From: Candidatus Hydrogenedentota bacterium
GTDB lineage: Bacteria; Hydrogenedentota; Hydrogenedentia; Hydrogenedentales; CAILVY01
DNA: 51,077 nucleotides
Assembly (NCBI GenBank): GCA_903837785.1
Contig: CAILVY010000020.1
Coordinates: forward strand, 1-51,077
Direction of reading: 5' to 3'
Made by a program: the position numbers and the translations under genes. Below the pieces are notes generated by a model that was not told the DNA's origin, did no database searches, and worked only from the letters and a program-made list of their open reading frames with translations. This document shows positions 17,503 through 26,748 of this stretch, piece by piece. The first letter of the stretch is position 1. The number at the start of each line of letters is the position of its first letter.

Positions 17503-17940
17503 ATGAACCCAGAGAAGATGCAGCGCGCCATTTGCAGGATTCGATTCATGCGGGAGTTTCGCGAAGAACTTCGCACGGAATTGGCCGCCGTGCTATTGGG
17601 CATTTCCGAGGCCCGCCGGGTGCCCAAAGGATGCACGTGGATCCGTGAGCACGAGCATGCGAAGAACAAGGGGTTTGTGCTCTTGAAGGGTACGGCGAAG
17701 ATCCTGAAATCCGATACGCCCGAGATCCTGTGCCGCGCACCCGAGCTGATCGGGGAGATGATGCAGTTCAGTCCGCTTCACGAGCGCACGGCCACGGTTT
17801 TGGCCGCGGAGAATTGCGTGGTGCTGCAGTTCATCTGGGACGATTTCTGGGCGCGCGTGGAGGCACAATTCCCGCAGGCAGCCCGGCAGCAGATTCGAAG
17901 CGCTGTCGAAGGCCTGGCCTGGACCCACCTGACAGGTTGA
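17503..17940 (+). CDS. Stand-alone cyclic-nucleotide-binding-like (CRP fold) domain protein
   Basis: A 145-residue protein consisting mostly of a jelly-roll cNMP-binding-like domain: GFVLLKGTAKIL, then ELIGEMMQFSPLHERTATV, which matches the phosphate-binding cassette region, and a final helix. There is no helix-turn-helix, so it is not a complete CRP/FNR regulator. The arginine of the cassette may be Arg in HERTATV. The start is ATG 17503, with GGGAAGGA upstream. It precedes the metallophosphoesterase gene by about 150 bases; a functional link is unproven. Confidence 0.72.
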   Translation: MNPEKMQRAICRIRFMREFREELRTELAAVLLGISEARRVPKGCTWIREHEHAKNKGFVLLKGTAKILKSDTPEILCRAPELIGEMMQFSPLHERTATVLAAENCVVLQFIWDDFWARVEAQFPQAARQQIRSAVEGLAWTHLTG

Positions 17941-18089
17941 GCACCCGTGCCTTCGTTGCGATTCATTTCGGCGATCACCCCTGTGTCCGTCCATGCGGCG
18001 ATTCCCTGCAAAGCGGGCACGGTTCGATTGCGCCGCGCAAAGGCGCTAAAATGCATCGGCGAGTCCACAGCAAAGAGGAATCGGTTCCC

Positions 18090-19904
18090 ATGAAAGCACT
18101 ACGTTTCCTTTTCTTTGAAGCCGCGTTGTTCGGAATTGTATTTGCGGCGGCCAGTGCGGCGGAAAGCCCCGCCATTCCGAAGGCACTGGAGAGGCTTGGA
18201 ACAGTGCCGCCCGTGGCGGGGACTTCGTTCGATTTCGTGGTTACGGGCGACACACAATCGAACCGGCAACTCGTGTTTCAGACGGATCTCTTCAAGCAGA
18301 TGATCCGGGAGTGGAATTCGCTCAAGCCGGCCTTTGTCGTCGAAGTGGGCGACCTCGTGCTGGGCGGTTCGGCCGACAACGTGCCGCCCCAATGGGATTT
18401 GTTCCAGCAGACGATCGCCGAGTGCCAGGTCCCGTATTTCCCCGTGCCGGGCAATCACGACATATCGGATGCGCTCTCCGAGCAGCTTTGGCAGGAGCGC
18501 ATGGGGCCCACCCGTTACGCGTTTTCGTACGGCAATTCGCGATTCATCGTGCTTGACAGCGAGGAGGTGGACGCGCCTGACCGGCTCTCCGGCGCGCAGG
18601 TCGCCTGGCTCAAGCAGGAACTCGAAAACAGCACGGCGAGCAATATCTTCCTCTTTCTGCATCAGCCATATTTTACGTCCTATCGGGACCCGCGCCAGAT
18701 GGAGGAGAATTGGGAGCAACGCTGGAAATACCTGGCGGATCTCATGCGCGGCCATCCGGTCCGCGCCGTGTTTGCCGGACACCTTCACGGCTATCAGGAT
18801 TTCGGGATGCGCGAAGGAGTGCACTACGTGATCGCCGCGGGCGGCGCTTCGCTCGGGAATCAGCCCGAGGAGACCGGGCGCTTCAGCCACTATCTGCTCG
18901 TGCATGTGCGCGGCGAAGAGGTGACGTGGTCCGTCGTGAAACCCGGTTCGGTCCTGCCGTCCAATGTCGCCACGCTCGAACGGACTGCCGAAGTCATTGA
19001 CATCAAGCACCGCCTGGTGTCCTGCGACGAAGTGGCCGTGCCGCATGGCCAGCCGTTGGACCGCGAGATCACGATACGCGTCGAGAATCCCTTCGAAAAG
19101 GCGTTCGCTTCGTCGGTTGCCTGGGAAGTGCCTGCGGGTTGGAACGTGGAGCCGCTTTCAAGGGAATACAGCGTGGCTGCGAACGGCCATGTTGAACTCG
19201 CGTTTCATGTTCGTGCGGAATCGCCCGAAGCGGTCCGCTTCCCTGTGCCCGTGTTTAAGACACACTACGCGAATGCGCGCTTTGGCCCGGCGGTCGAGGT
19301 CAGCACCGCGCTGCCGCTTGTGCCGGTGGCCGAAGCGCTCCGTGTCCCGGGAGAAATCCGCGTGGATGGCCTGTTGGACGAGTGGAAAGGCGCGGTGCCC
19401 ATGGCCATGACATATCCGTCGGGATTCAAGGCGGGCCAGTATGATCCCGCCGACCTCTCGGGACAGTGCCGCGCCCTGTGGGATGAGGCGCATCTGTACC
19501 TGGCATTCGAGATCACGGACAACGGACATTTTCAGCCATATGCGGGTGACATCGTGTGGCTGAACGACGCCATCGAATTCGGCATTGATCACTGGGCGTG
19601 GGGCGTCTCGCTCACGCAGGCCGGCCCGGAAGTGTTTCTCTACAAAGGCGAGGGCATGTCGGCCGAGACCGTGAACAAGGACGTGTCCTTGGCCGTCGTG
19701 CGGGAATCCGGGCGCACAGTCTACGAAGCGGCCTTTCCGGCCGCGTTAGTCAAGCCGCTGGTGCTTGAGGCAGGATCCAGCTTCCAGTTCCATGTTCTGG
19801 TTGCGGATCGGGAAGAAGGCGGAGACAAACATGAACTGGCGCTCACGCCGGGCGGCGATTCCGTGGCAGGCGTCAGGATCCTATTGAAGAAACCGGAATC
19901 GTGA
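18090..19904 (+). CDS. Exported calcineurin-like metallophosphoesterase with C-terminal CBM9-like domain
   Basis: A signal peptide spans residues 1-24. The calcineurin-like domain (about 46-300) shows metal-binding motifs in order: VVTGDTQ with Asp54, VEVGDLV with Asp88, PGNHD at 120-124, FLHQPY and AGHLHGY. A middle strand-rich linker (about 310-430) leads to a CBM9/DOMON-like sandwich near the C terminus (IRVDGLLDEWKG, ALWDEAHLYLAF). The architecture suggests a phosphodiesterase or phosphatase acting on a polysaccharide or cell-wall phosphate outside the cell. ATG at 18090 has AAAGAGGAA upstream; the open frame continues back to 17730, overlapping the previous gene in another frame, and that extension is rejected. 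604 residues. Confidence 0.83.
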   Translation: MKALRFLFFEAALFGIVFAAASAAESPAIPKALERLGTVPPVAGTSFDFVVTGDTQSNRQLVFQTDLFKQMIREWNSLKPAFVVEVGDLVLGGSADNVPPQWDLFQQTIAECQVPYFPVPGNHDISDALSEQLWQERMGPTRYAFSYGNSRFIVLDSEEVDAPDRLSGAQVAWLKQELENSTASNIFLFLHQPYFTSYRDPRQMEENWEQRWKYLADLMRGHPVRAVFAGHLHGYQDFGMREGVHYVIAAGGASLGNQPEETGRFSHYLLVHVRGEEVTWSVVKPGSVLPSNVATLERTAEVIDIKHRLVSCDEVAVPHGQPLDREITIRVENPFEKAFASSVAWEVPAGWNVEPLSREYSVAANGHVELAFHVRAESPEAVRFPVPVFKTHYANARFGPAVEVSTALPLVPVAEALRVPGEIRVDGLLDEWKGAVPMAMTYPSGFKAGQYDPADLSGQCRALWDEAHLYLAFEITDNGHFQPYAGDIVWLNDAIEFGIDHWAWGVSLTQAGPEVFLYKGEGMSAETVNKDVSLAVVRESGRTVYEAAFPAALVKPLVLEAGSSFQFHVLVADREEGGDKHELALTPGGDSVAGVRILLKKPES

Positions 19905-19976
19905 CGCAGGTGCAGATTCGGTTCATGAAGATTAGGGGCAATGAAGCACGTCACTATCGGCGGAGGAACCGCGGAC

Positions 19977-21554
19977 ATGAGTAACACAGAAAGAAACACG
20001 TTCACGCGGCGGGACATGCTCAAAATCAGTGCCGGGGCGATGGCCTTGGCTGCCGCCAAGACACCGCCAGCGCACGCTGCGCCACGGATAGGCCGGCCGA
20101 ATATCCTGCTGATCATGGCGGATCAGTTGCGGGGGGACTGCATGGGCGCCGACGGCAACAAGGCCATCCGTACGCCCCATCTGGATCGCATTGCCGCCGA
20201 AGGCGTGCGCTTTCGCTCGGCCTATTCAAGCACGCCGACCTGCACGCCAGCCCGAAGCGCCTTGCTCACGGGATTATCGCCCTGGCATCACGGGCTGCTG
20301 GGCACCGGGCCCGTCGCGGAGCACTATCCGTGTGAGATGCCGCAGGCCCTGCGCGATGCGGGATACTACACAATGTGCATCGGCAAGACGCACTTCACGC
20401 CGCAACGCAACGGGCACGGATTTCACCGCCTGCTGCTTGATGAGGCCGCACGGGCGGATTCTCCAGAGTTTCGCAGCGACTATCAGGCGTGGTTCCTTTC
20501 CGAAGCGCCGGCCCGGCAATACGACATCACGGGTCTCGACTGGAACGGCTATGAGTCCAAGGCGTATGCGCTGCCGGAACGGCTTCATCCCACGCATTGG
20601 ACGGGCGAATCGGCGGTTCGCTTCATTGACACGTACGCGCAGCAGGAGCCGTTTTTTCTGACAGTGTCCTTTCATCGCCCCCACAGCCCATACGATCCGC
20701 CCGAACGCTTTCTGCGGATGTACGAAAACGCTGATCTGCCCAAAGCCTCTGTGGGCGCGTGGGCGGGGAAATACGCGCCGCGCAGCGATGACTCGCGCCG
20801 GCCATGGCATGGCGACTTGGGCGCCGAACAAGTCCGCCAGTCCCGGCAAGGCTACTACGGCTCGGTTTCTTTTGTGGACGAGGAGATTGGCCGCATTCTG
20901 GAATCCCTGGAGAAGCGCGGCTGGCTCGAAGACACGCTGATCGTTTTTACCGCCGACCACGGCGACATGACGGGCGATCATCATCTCTGGCGGAAGTCCT
21001 ACGCTTACGAAGCCTCTGCTCGAATTCCCATGCTGCTGCGCTGGCCGGCCGGGCTCGGCGCGGCGCAACCGGGCGTGGTGCGCAGCCAGGTGGCCGAGCT
21101 GCGAGATGTCCTGCCCACGTTTCTGGATGCCGCAGGAGTGCCCGCGCCGAGACAGCTTGACGGCAAGAGCCTCTTGCCCCTGGCGCGCGACGAAAAGGCG
21201 CCTTGGCGCGAGTTCATCGACTTGGAACACGACATCTGCTATGCCCCGGAGAACCACTGGAACGCCTTGACGGATGGCCGGCGCAAGTACATCTTCCACG
21301 CGCAACGCGGCGAGGAACAATTCTTCGACCTGGAAAAGGACCCCCACGAATTGATCGATCTTGCGTCGAGCCCGGAACACAGTGGAGAGGTGCGGCAATG
21401 GCGCACGCGCCTGACGGAGCACTTCGCCGAGCGCGGCGAGCCATTCCTGAAAGACGGCCGGCTGGCGGCGCGGCCGAAGGGCACGCCCTTTTCTCCCCGA
21501 TATCCAAGGCCGGAGAAGGAAACGGATGGGAAAAAGCAGAAAGTGAAGGGATGA
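19977..21554 (+). CDS. Tat-exported sulfatase
   Basis: A type I sulfatase of 525 residues. The N terminus TRRDMLKISAGAMALAAA is a twin-arginine signal ending near AHAA. The formylglycine precursor is Cys89 in PTCTPARSALLTG (C-x-P-x-R), implying anaerobic or FGE-type maturation elsewhere in the genome. The metal site begins at Asp49 (MADQ), and TADHGDMTGDHHLW provides the second half. Substrates are probably sulfated glycans. ATG at 19977 has GGAGGAA upstream. The FAD oxidoreductase begins one base after its stop, so the two are co-transcribed. Confidence 0.9.
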   Translation: MSNTERNTFTRRDMLKISAGAMALAAAKTPPAHAAPRIGRPNILLIMADQLRGDCMGADGNKAIRTPHLDRIAAEGVRFRSAYSSTPTCTPARSALLTGLSPWHHGLLGTGPVAEHYPCEMPQALRDAGYYTMCIGKTHFTPQRNGHGFHRLLLDEAARADSPEFRSDYQAWFLSEAPARQYDITGLDWNGYESKAYALPERLHPTHWTGESAVRFIDTYAQQEPFFLTVSFHRPHSPYDPPERFLRMYENADLPKASVGAWAGKYAPRSDDSRRPWHGDLGAEQVRQSRQGYYGSVSFVDEEIGRILESLEKRGWLEDTLIVFTADHGDMTGDHHLWRKSYAYEASARIPMLLRWPAGLGAAQPGVVRSQVAELRDVLPTFLDAAGVPAPRQLDGKSLLPLARDEKAPWREFIDLEHDICYAPENHWNALTDGRRKYIFHAQRGEEQFFDLEKDPHELIDLASSPEHSGEVRQWRTRLTEHFAERGEPFLKDGRLAARPKGTPFSPRYPRPEKETDGKKQKVKG

Positions 21555-21555
21555 C

Positions 21556-23118
21556 ATGATTCGAACGCTTCTGGGTCTGACGTGCGTCCTGATGCTGGCT
21601 GCGCCCGGCAGCCTCGCGGAAGTTTACGATGTGGTGATTTACGGGGGGACTTCCGGCGGCGTGGCCTCCGCACTTCAAGCGGTCCGCATGGGAAAGACGA
21701 GCATCCTTGTGCACCCGGGGCGCCATCTCGGCGGTTTGAGTTCCGGGGGGCTCGGCGCGACGGATATCGGCAACAAGGCGGCCATTGGCGGCATCTCGCG
21801 TGAGTTCTACAAGCGATTGGGTGCGCACTACGGGCAGACAGAAGCATGGACTTTCGAGCCGCATGTCGCCGAGAACACGTTTAGGGCGCTGCTGGAGGAA
21901 GCGAAGATTCCGGTTGTGCACGACGAGCGCCTGAACTTGAAGAACGGCGTGGAGATGGACCACGAGCGCATCGTGGCTATCGTGATGGAGAGTGGACGCC
22001 GTGTGGAAGGCCGGACGTTTATCGACGCCACGTACGAAGGCGACCTGATGGCCAAAGCGGGCGTCTCCTATCATGTAGGCCGCGAATCCAACGCCACGTA
22101 CGGCGAGACCCTGAATGGCGTGCAGACGCGGAACGCAACGTATCATCAGTTCGAGTGCGCCATCGATCCGCATGTCGTCGCGGGCGATCCCAAGAGCGGT
22201 CTGCTGCCAGGCATTCAGGAAGGCGGGCCGGGCGAAGAGGGCAGCGGCGATCAGCGAGTCCAAGCCTACAATTTCCGCATGTGCCTGACGAACGATCCAA
22301 AGAACCGAATGCCTTTTCCGAAGCCGGAGCCTTACGACCCGCTGCGCTACGAACTGCTGCTTCGCTATTTGCAGGCGGGCCACTGGACAGTGCTGCAACT
22401 CTCGACGCCGATGCCCAACAGCAAAACGGATACGAACAACAAGGGCGCTTTTGCCTCCGACAACATCGGGATGAACTACGCCTACCCCGACGGCGATTAC
22501 GCCACCCGGGACCGGATCTTCGAGGAACACAAGGACTATCAGCAAGGGCTCATGTGGTTTCTGGCCAACGATCCGCGCGTGCCGCGGAACGTGCAGGACG
22601 AGGTGAATCAGTGGGGCCTGCCGAAGGATGAGTTTACGGACTCCGGGGGGTGGCCGCATCAGTTGTACGTTCGTGAGGCCCGCCGCATGATTTCGGAATA
22701 CGTCATGAGCCAGCAGGACTGCGAAGGGCGGACAAAGATCGATGACGGCATCGGCCTTGCCGCGTATACGATGGACTCGCACAACGTGCAGCGGTACGCG
22801 AAGGATGGCCGGGTGTGGAACGAAGGGGATGTGGAAGTCGGCGGATTCCCGCCCTATCCGATTGCCTATCGGGCCATTCGCCCCAAGCGCGGCGAATGCA
22901 CGAACCTGCTGGTTCCGGTCTGCCTTTCCGCCTCGCACATCGCGTTCGGCTCCATCCGAATGGAACCGGTCTTCATGGTTCTTGGCCAATCCGCCGCGAC
23001 AGCCGCGGCCATGGCTGTGGACGCGGGCTGCGCGGTGCAGGATGTGGATATTCCCGCATTGCGCGCACGCTTGAAACAGGACGGGCAAGTATTGGAGTGG
23101 CCGGCGGAACATCACTGA
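21556..23118 (+). CDS. Secreted FAD-dependent oxidoreductase
   Basis: A Sec signal peptide (1-21, ending SLAE) is followed directly by a dinucleotide-binding motif, VVIYGGTSGGVASA (27-40), then HLGGLSSGGLG and EGDLMAKAGV, all typical of the FAD-dependent oxidoreductase group frequent in Planctomycetes and Bacteroidetes (sometimes annotated as xanthan lyase-like). 520 residues. How an FAD enzyme with a Sec-type signal obtains its cofactor is unclear, since it lacks twin arginines. Coupling to the sulfatase suggests oxidation of a sulfated or deacylated glycan. Its stop is nine bases from the end of the convergent biosynthetic operon. Confidence 0.82.
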   Translation: MIRTLLGLTCVLMLAAPGSLAEVYDVVIYGGTSGGVASALQAVRMGKTSILVHPGRHLGGLSSGGLGATDIGNKAAIGGISREFYKRLGAHYGQTEAWTFEPHVAENTFRALLEEAKIPVVHDERLNLKNGVEMDHERIVAIVMESGRRVEGRTFIDATYEGDLMAKAGVSYHVGRESNATYGETLNGVQTRNATYHQFECAIDPHVVAGDPKSGLLPGIQEGGPGEEGSGDQRVQAYNFRMCLTNDPKNRMPFPKPEPYDPLRYELLLRYLQAGHWTVLQLSTPMPNSKTDTNNKGAFASDNIGMNYAYPDGDYATRDRIFEEHKDYQQGLMWFLANDPRVPRNVQDEVNQWGLPKDEFTDSGGWPHQLYVREARRMISEYVMSQQDCEGRTKIDDGIGLAAYTMDSHNVQRYAKDGRVWNEGDVEVGGFPPYPIAYRAIRPKRGECTNLLVPVCLSASHIAFGSIRMEPVFMVLGQSAATAAAMAVDAGCAVQDVDIPALRARLKQDGQVLEWPAEHH

Positions 23119-23127
23119 CGAGTGTTC

Positions 23128-23772
23128 TTACTGGCCGGTATCCAATGGGCGGTACGCGGCCGCATAGCGGGGACTGTAGCTGATAATCTCATGTCCCCCT
23201 TCAAACGGCTGGCCGGGCGTGTTGAAGCGGGCGTGGTAGGCGATGTGATGCCCGCGCAGGCGCAGGAATTCAGCGATCGTGTTTCCCGAATCACTAAGCA
23301 CGTAGATCGATGCGCGGTTTCGGGAGAGGCGGTTCACCCGTATTGACCGGCCGTTCTCCAGGAACCCCGCCGATGCGGTTTCCGGCGGATGCGCCAAGAA
23401 CGGCAGGAGCGCATCCTGCACAAAGGTCCGAGCCAGCACGGAATCCGGTATGCGGAGGAGATTCCGCTGAATCACGACTGCCGAGCCGTCGCCGGCGGCG
23501 GAGGCCTGAAACAGGGTGCCGCCCACGTCGTTCAGCGCGGCCACCCCAAATCCTGACTGCACATCACGTTCGACAAGGACTGTAAACACGCTGTCCTGCC
23601 GCCCGCGCCGCAAACGCACCCGCCATGCCTGGCGCTGGGGCGGGTCGCCACAGGCACTGATGCCGGATTTCGTGTCCGGTCTGGCGGCTGGGGCGTACTC
23701 GAGGCGGCCGCCAAGGCATCCCGCAATGAAGAGCAGTGCCAGGAGCGCAGAGAAGGTCCGCGCAGCGCGCAT
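23128..23772 (-). CDS. DUF3261-type lipoprotein
   Basis: Last gene of the operon. A lipobox at Cys19 (FIAGCLGG) predicts a lipoprotein of about 195 mature residues. The strand-rich body with VLVERDVQSGFGVAALNDVGGTLF matches the DUF3261 family, which I know chiefly from aryl-polyene clusters, where it accompanies a LolA-like protein and an MMPL exporter. That context is reproduced here, so a role in moving the finished lipid to the outer membrane is inferred. ATG at 23772 overlaps the LolA-like stop by one base; a GTG one codon earlier is possible. Confidence 0.72.
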   Translation of the reverse strand: MRAARTFSALLALLFIAGCLGGRLEYAPAARPDTKSGISACGDPPQRQAWRVRLRRGRQDSVFTVLVERDVQSGFGVAALNDVGGTLFQASAAGDGSAVVIQRNLLRIPDSVLARTFVQDALLPFLAHPPETASAGFLENGRSIRVNRLSRNRASIYVLSDSGNTIAEFLRLRGHHIAYHARFNTPGQPFEGGHEIISYSPRYAAAYRPLDTGQ

Positions 23773-24515
23773 CACGGCTTCTTGCCTTCATCGGCCAGCA
23801 GCGCGTCAAGCGGCGCATCGGGCACTTCAAAAACGCTGTCCGGCAAGGCAAGACCCCGCCATTCACGGGTGAACCGCATTTCCGTGTAGTCGCCGCCCGG
23901 TTCCCGCACAGTGATCGCCTGAATGCGAAGTTCCGGCGGGGGGCCGACAGCAATGTCGATGCCCTCGATGAATTCCCGGAAACGCTCATGTTTGGGGCGG
24001 AGGCGAACCGTCACCCGCTGTTCCGGGGCCGGGGCAACCGTAGTGTCAAAGACCTGAGACTGCTCCTGGAACTTGCCCTGCATCCAGTGACTGATTTGTT
24101 CCATGACGAGAACCATCACGCGGACCGCGCGCGCGTCGAGCGTCTTCCACTTCCCGTTCTCCTGTTCGAAGCGTCGAATGTCACCGGTGCTGTACAGGAG
24201 CACCGAGGCAAACGGCTGCGTAATCTCGAAGCGGAGGCGACCGGGCGGGACGAAGCAAATGCGGCCCTTGGCGGCGAGGGGCGCCTTGAGCATTTTCAGG
24301 TGCTTTTCCTGATCAAACACGGCAGCCAGTGATTTGTCGCCGCCATGGCGCGCTTCGAGCTCAGCCAGGAATTTACCGGCCTGTTCCTTGGGCCACGCCT
24401 CCGCCTCGGGCTTGGGATCTTCCGCAAACGCCGGAACGAGGCAGATAAACAGCAAGAGTGAGAAGACAGCGACGCATGCTGCCAGCATTCGTGATTCAGT
24501 AGACAATCTCTGCAT
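23772..24515 (-). CDS. LolA-like outer-membrane lipoprotein carrier
   Basis: A signal peptide ends near VPAFAE (residue 31). The mature 215-residue protein has the LolA pattern: an early helix with KFLAELEARHGG, then AAKGRICFVPPGRLRFEI and YTEMRFTREW strands forming an incomplete barrel that can hold acyl chains in the periplasm. LolA-like paralogues are standard in aryl-polyene clusters, where they are thought to carry the lipid product. The start overlaps the upstream KS-like stop by one base. Dedicated cargo is inferred from context; housekeeping LolA is not excluded. Confidence 0.78.
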   Translation of the reverse strand: MQRLSTESRMLAACVAVFSLLLFICLVPAFAEDPKPEAEAWPKEQAGKFLAELEARHGGDKSLAAVFDQEKHLKMLKAPLAAKGRICFVPPGRLRFEITQPFASVLLYSTGDIRRFEQENGKWKTLDARAVRVMVLVMEQISHWMQGKFQEQSQVFDTTVAPAPEQRVTVRLRPKHERFREFIEGIDIAVGPPPELRIQAITVREPGGDYTEMRFTREWRGLALPDSVFEVPDAPLDALLADEGKKP

Positions 24516-25540
24516 CAGACGTGACTCTCATCCATGAATTGAGTTTCGCGCGCGGGTGCCGTCCGCGGCGCTATCAAGATCTCGCCCCATTTGCCCTCCT
24601 TATCGGCCTTGATGCTTTGGACGCGACCGCTGATAATTCCCATTTGTTGCGCCAGCACAGAGAATGCCACGTCGAAGATCTGTCCGCTGGGCAGGCTGCC
24701 GTAGCGCGATGCAAAGGAGATGCCCGGGTCAAGCGAACGATAGTAGTCGGCGCAACAGGGCTGGCCATCGTCGCCGACCACGAGCGTGGCGCCGGGTTCC
24801 CTTTTCAGTTGGCTTCCCTCCGGACAGGCGACACGTTCGAGGCATGCCTGGGCGTTCACGGCGTCCGTTTCCCGGCGGAGCAGCAGAAAACAGGCGCCTT
24901 CCCCCATGGTTCCGGTGGCAGTGCTTTCGCCGAAACGATCGTAGCAATAGCTCATGACGGAGTTGACCTCTTCGACCGCGCCCACGAGCACGGCATCCGC
25001 CGCCCCGTCCGCCAGCCAATCGTACGCCGTCATCAGCGCGGCAACCCCCGAAAGCTCGAATTGGCTTATCGTCAGGCATGGCCCGCTGATCTGCAGCAGG
25101 ATGGAGAGGTGCGACGCGGCGGACGAGTGCACCGAATTGGAGAAGAGCAGGGGCGAGGCCAGCGCATCGCCGTCGTTAATCATCGAGTCCAGAAACTCGA
25201 AGGTGGTGCTCAGGGCGCCATAGCCGCTGGCAATGATGACGCCGACCCGGTCGGAGGCCACGGGTATGCCGCATCCCGCGTCTTCGAGGGCGAGACACGC
25301 GCCGAGCAGCGCCATCTTCGAATAGCGGTTTACCCGGCGGAGGAGCCGCTTGTTCAGGTACTGTTCGAGCAGAGTCGTGTCGGCGATATAGGCGGGAAGC
25401 GATGCGGCCCCCTCCATATTCCCGAGGTCTACCGCGCCGTTCGGCCCCCCTCCGGTGCCAAGCGCCCGGCATGCGGCGTTCCTGCCGGCGCCGAAACCGC
25501 CCAGCAAGCCCATGCCGCAGATGGCCACCCGATCGCTCAT
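24515..25540 (-). CDS. Ketosynthase-like protein lacking the active-site Cys (chain-length-factor-like)
   Basis: 341 residues with a thiolase-fold ketosynthase N-terminal half. Gapless alignment of the segment starting at Gly153 (GPCLTISQFELSG) with the downstream-numbered KS at 25537 puts Glu162 where the nucleophilic Cys should be. The two catalytic histidines (NAHGTGT and GHTxGA) are not found. It should therefore be non-condensing, like a chain-length factor or the Cys-less partner subunit of aryl-polyene synthases. Its gene overlaps that of the intact KS by four bases, suggesting a KS-CLF heterodimer that sets chain length. Confidence 0.8.
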   Translation of the reverse strand: MSDRVAICGMGLLGGFGAGRNAACRALGTGGGPNGAVDLGNMEGAASLPAYIADTTLLEQYLNKRLLRRVNRYSKMALLGACLALEDAGCGIPVASDRVGVIIASGYGALSTTFEFLDSMINDGDALASPLLFSNSVHSSAASHLSILLQISGPCLTISQFELSGVAALMTAYDWLADGAADAVLVGAVEEVNSVMSYCYDRFGESTATGTMGEGACFLLLRRETDAVNAQACLERVACPEGSQLKREPGATLVVGDDGQPCCADYYRSLDPGISFASRYGSLPSGQIFDVAFSVLAQQMGIISGRVQSIKADKEGKWGEILIAPRTAPARETQFMDESHV

Positions 25541-26748
25541 GGATTCCCCCGTTCGAACAGTATCGCGCCGTTGTTGCCGCCGAACGCCGCACTGTCGGAA
25601 ATGGCATGGCAGCCGCGGATGGCTGTTGTCTGTGCGACCGGCGCCGCCTCCCATGCGGGGTCCGGCGTGCGCAATCCTGCATTACCGGGAATCTGGCCCG
25701 CTTCCAGGCACGCAATAGTAATCGCCGCTTCGATGCCGCCTGCCGCCCCCAGGGTATGCCCGGTGTAACCCTTCGTAGAACTGAAAGGAATGCCGGAGAA
25801 TCGGGTCGAAAACAGATGTCCTTCCGCGGCATCATTCTCCGGCGTGCCGGTGCCGTGGGCGTTGATGAAGGCGAGATCGCGGTCCTGAATGCCCGCCTGA
25901 GCCAGCGCCCTGTCAAAGGCGCGCGCCAAACCCGCCGCCTGCGGATGCGGCGCCGACGGATGATAGGCGTCGCAGGCGTTTCCATAGCCGCAGAGCCGTG
26001 CGCGCGGCACGGCGTTACGGGCGCCGGCGGAGGCGGTGCTCTCAAGGAGGACAACGCCGGCGCCTTCGCCCAGATTGAGTCCGCGGCGATCCTGATCGAA
26101 CGGGCGGCAAGGGGCTTCGTCCGTGATCTTCAGTGAAATGAAGCCGTTATATACGACCCGGCACAACATGTCCGCCCCGCCCGCAATCGCCAGGTCGCAA
26201 CGGCCTGTCCGGATCCAGTCCGCCGCCTCGCCAATCGCAACCGTGCCCGAAGAGCAGGCGTTCACAACCGTCATGCACGGCCCGGAAAGACTGAAAGCGC
26301 GGGCAACCATCGCCGCGGGATTGGCTTGGAGAAAACTGCGGATCGGCTCGACATCCGGCCGCATTTCCAGGCGAAACTCCCGGTAGAAGCCCTCGTTGTT
26401 CATGGCGCTGCCCACTGTGGTGCCGATACACACCCCCACGCGCCGGCCTTTGAGCGCGTCCGGGGCAAATCCTGCGTCGAGGACCGCTTCCGTCGCCGCG
26501 GCGATGGCAAGCCGGCCGCAACGCTCGCATTCCGGCGCATCCGAATAGCCGGCGGGGGCGAATTCCGGAGGCAGCGCAAACAACGGATACTTAATGGGAT
26601 GCGTACTGACAACCTGCTCGAAAGAGATGTTGCCACGCCGCCCGGCATACAATGAATCCATCGTCTCGGACAGCGTCTTCCCTGCGGCACATAAGCAGCC
26701 GCAGCCCGTTACGGGAACGGGTTCCTTCTTGCGTGGCCAGTGTTCCAT
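25537..26748 (-). CDS. Beta-ketoacyl-ACP synthase (FabF-type, complete)
   Basis: 403 residues with the full Cys-His-His triad: Cys165 in VVNACSSGT, His298 in INAHGTGT and His331 in GYTGHTLGAAG. It should condense malonyl-ACP with an acyl primer by decarboxylative Claisen chemistry. A cysteine-rich N-terminal segment (GCGCLC) replaces the usual VVVTGxG start. The start codon is ATG 26748, overlapping the ACP stop (TGATG); a TTG one codon earlier is less likely. Position between an ACP and a Cys-less KS suggests these three act as a synthase unit. Confidence 0.9.
   Translation of the reverse strand: MEHWPRKKEPVPVTGCGCLCAAGKTLSETMDSLYAGRRGNISFEQVVSTHPIKYPLFALPPEFAPAGYSDAPECERCGRLAIAAATEAVLDAGFAPDALKGRRVGVCIGTTVGSAMNNEGFYREFRLEMRPDVEPIRSFLQANPAAMVARAFSLSGPCMTVVNACSSGTVAIGEAADWIRTGRCDLAIAGGADMLCRVVYNGFISLKITDEAPCRPFDQDRRGLNLGEGAGVVLLESTASAGARNAVPRARLCGYGNACDAYHPSAPHPQAAGLARAFDRALAQAGIQDRDLAFINAHGTGTPENDAAEGHLFSTRFSGIPFSSTKGYTGHTLGAAGGIEAAITIACLEAGQIPGNAGLRTPDPAWEAAPVAQTTAIRGCHAISDSAAFGGNNGAILFERGNP

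Noticed and set aside
17730..18089. N-terminal extension of the metallophosphoesterase by 120 codons.
   Set aside because: It overlaps the cNMP-binding gene in another frame, and the inner ATG at 18090 has a ribosome-binding site and a signal peptide.
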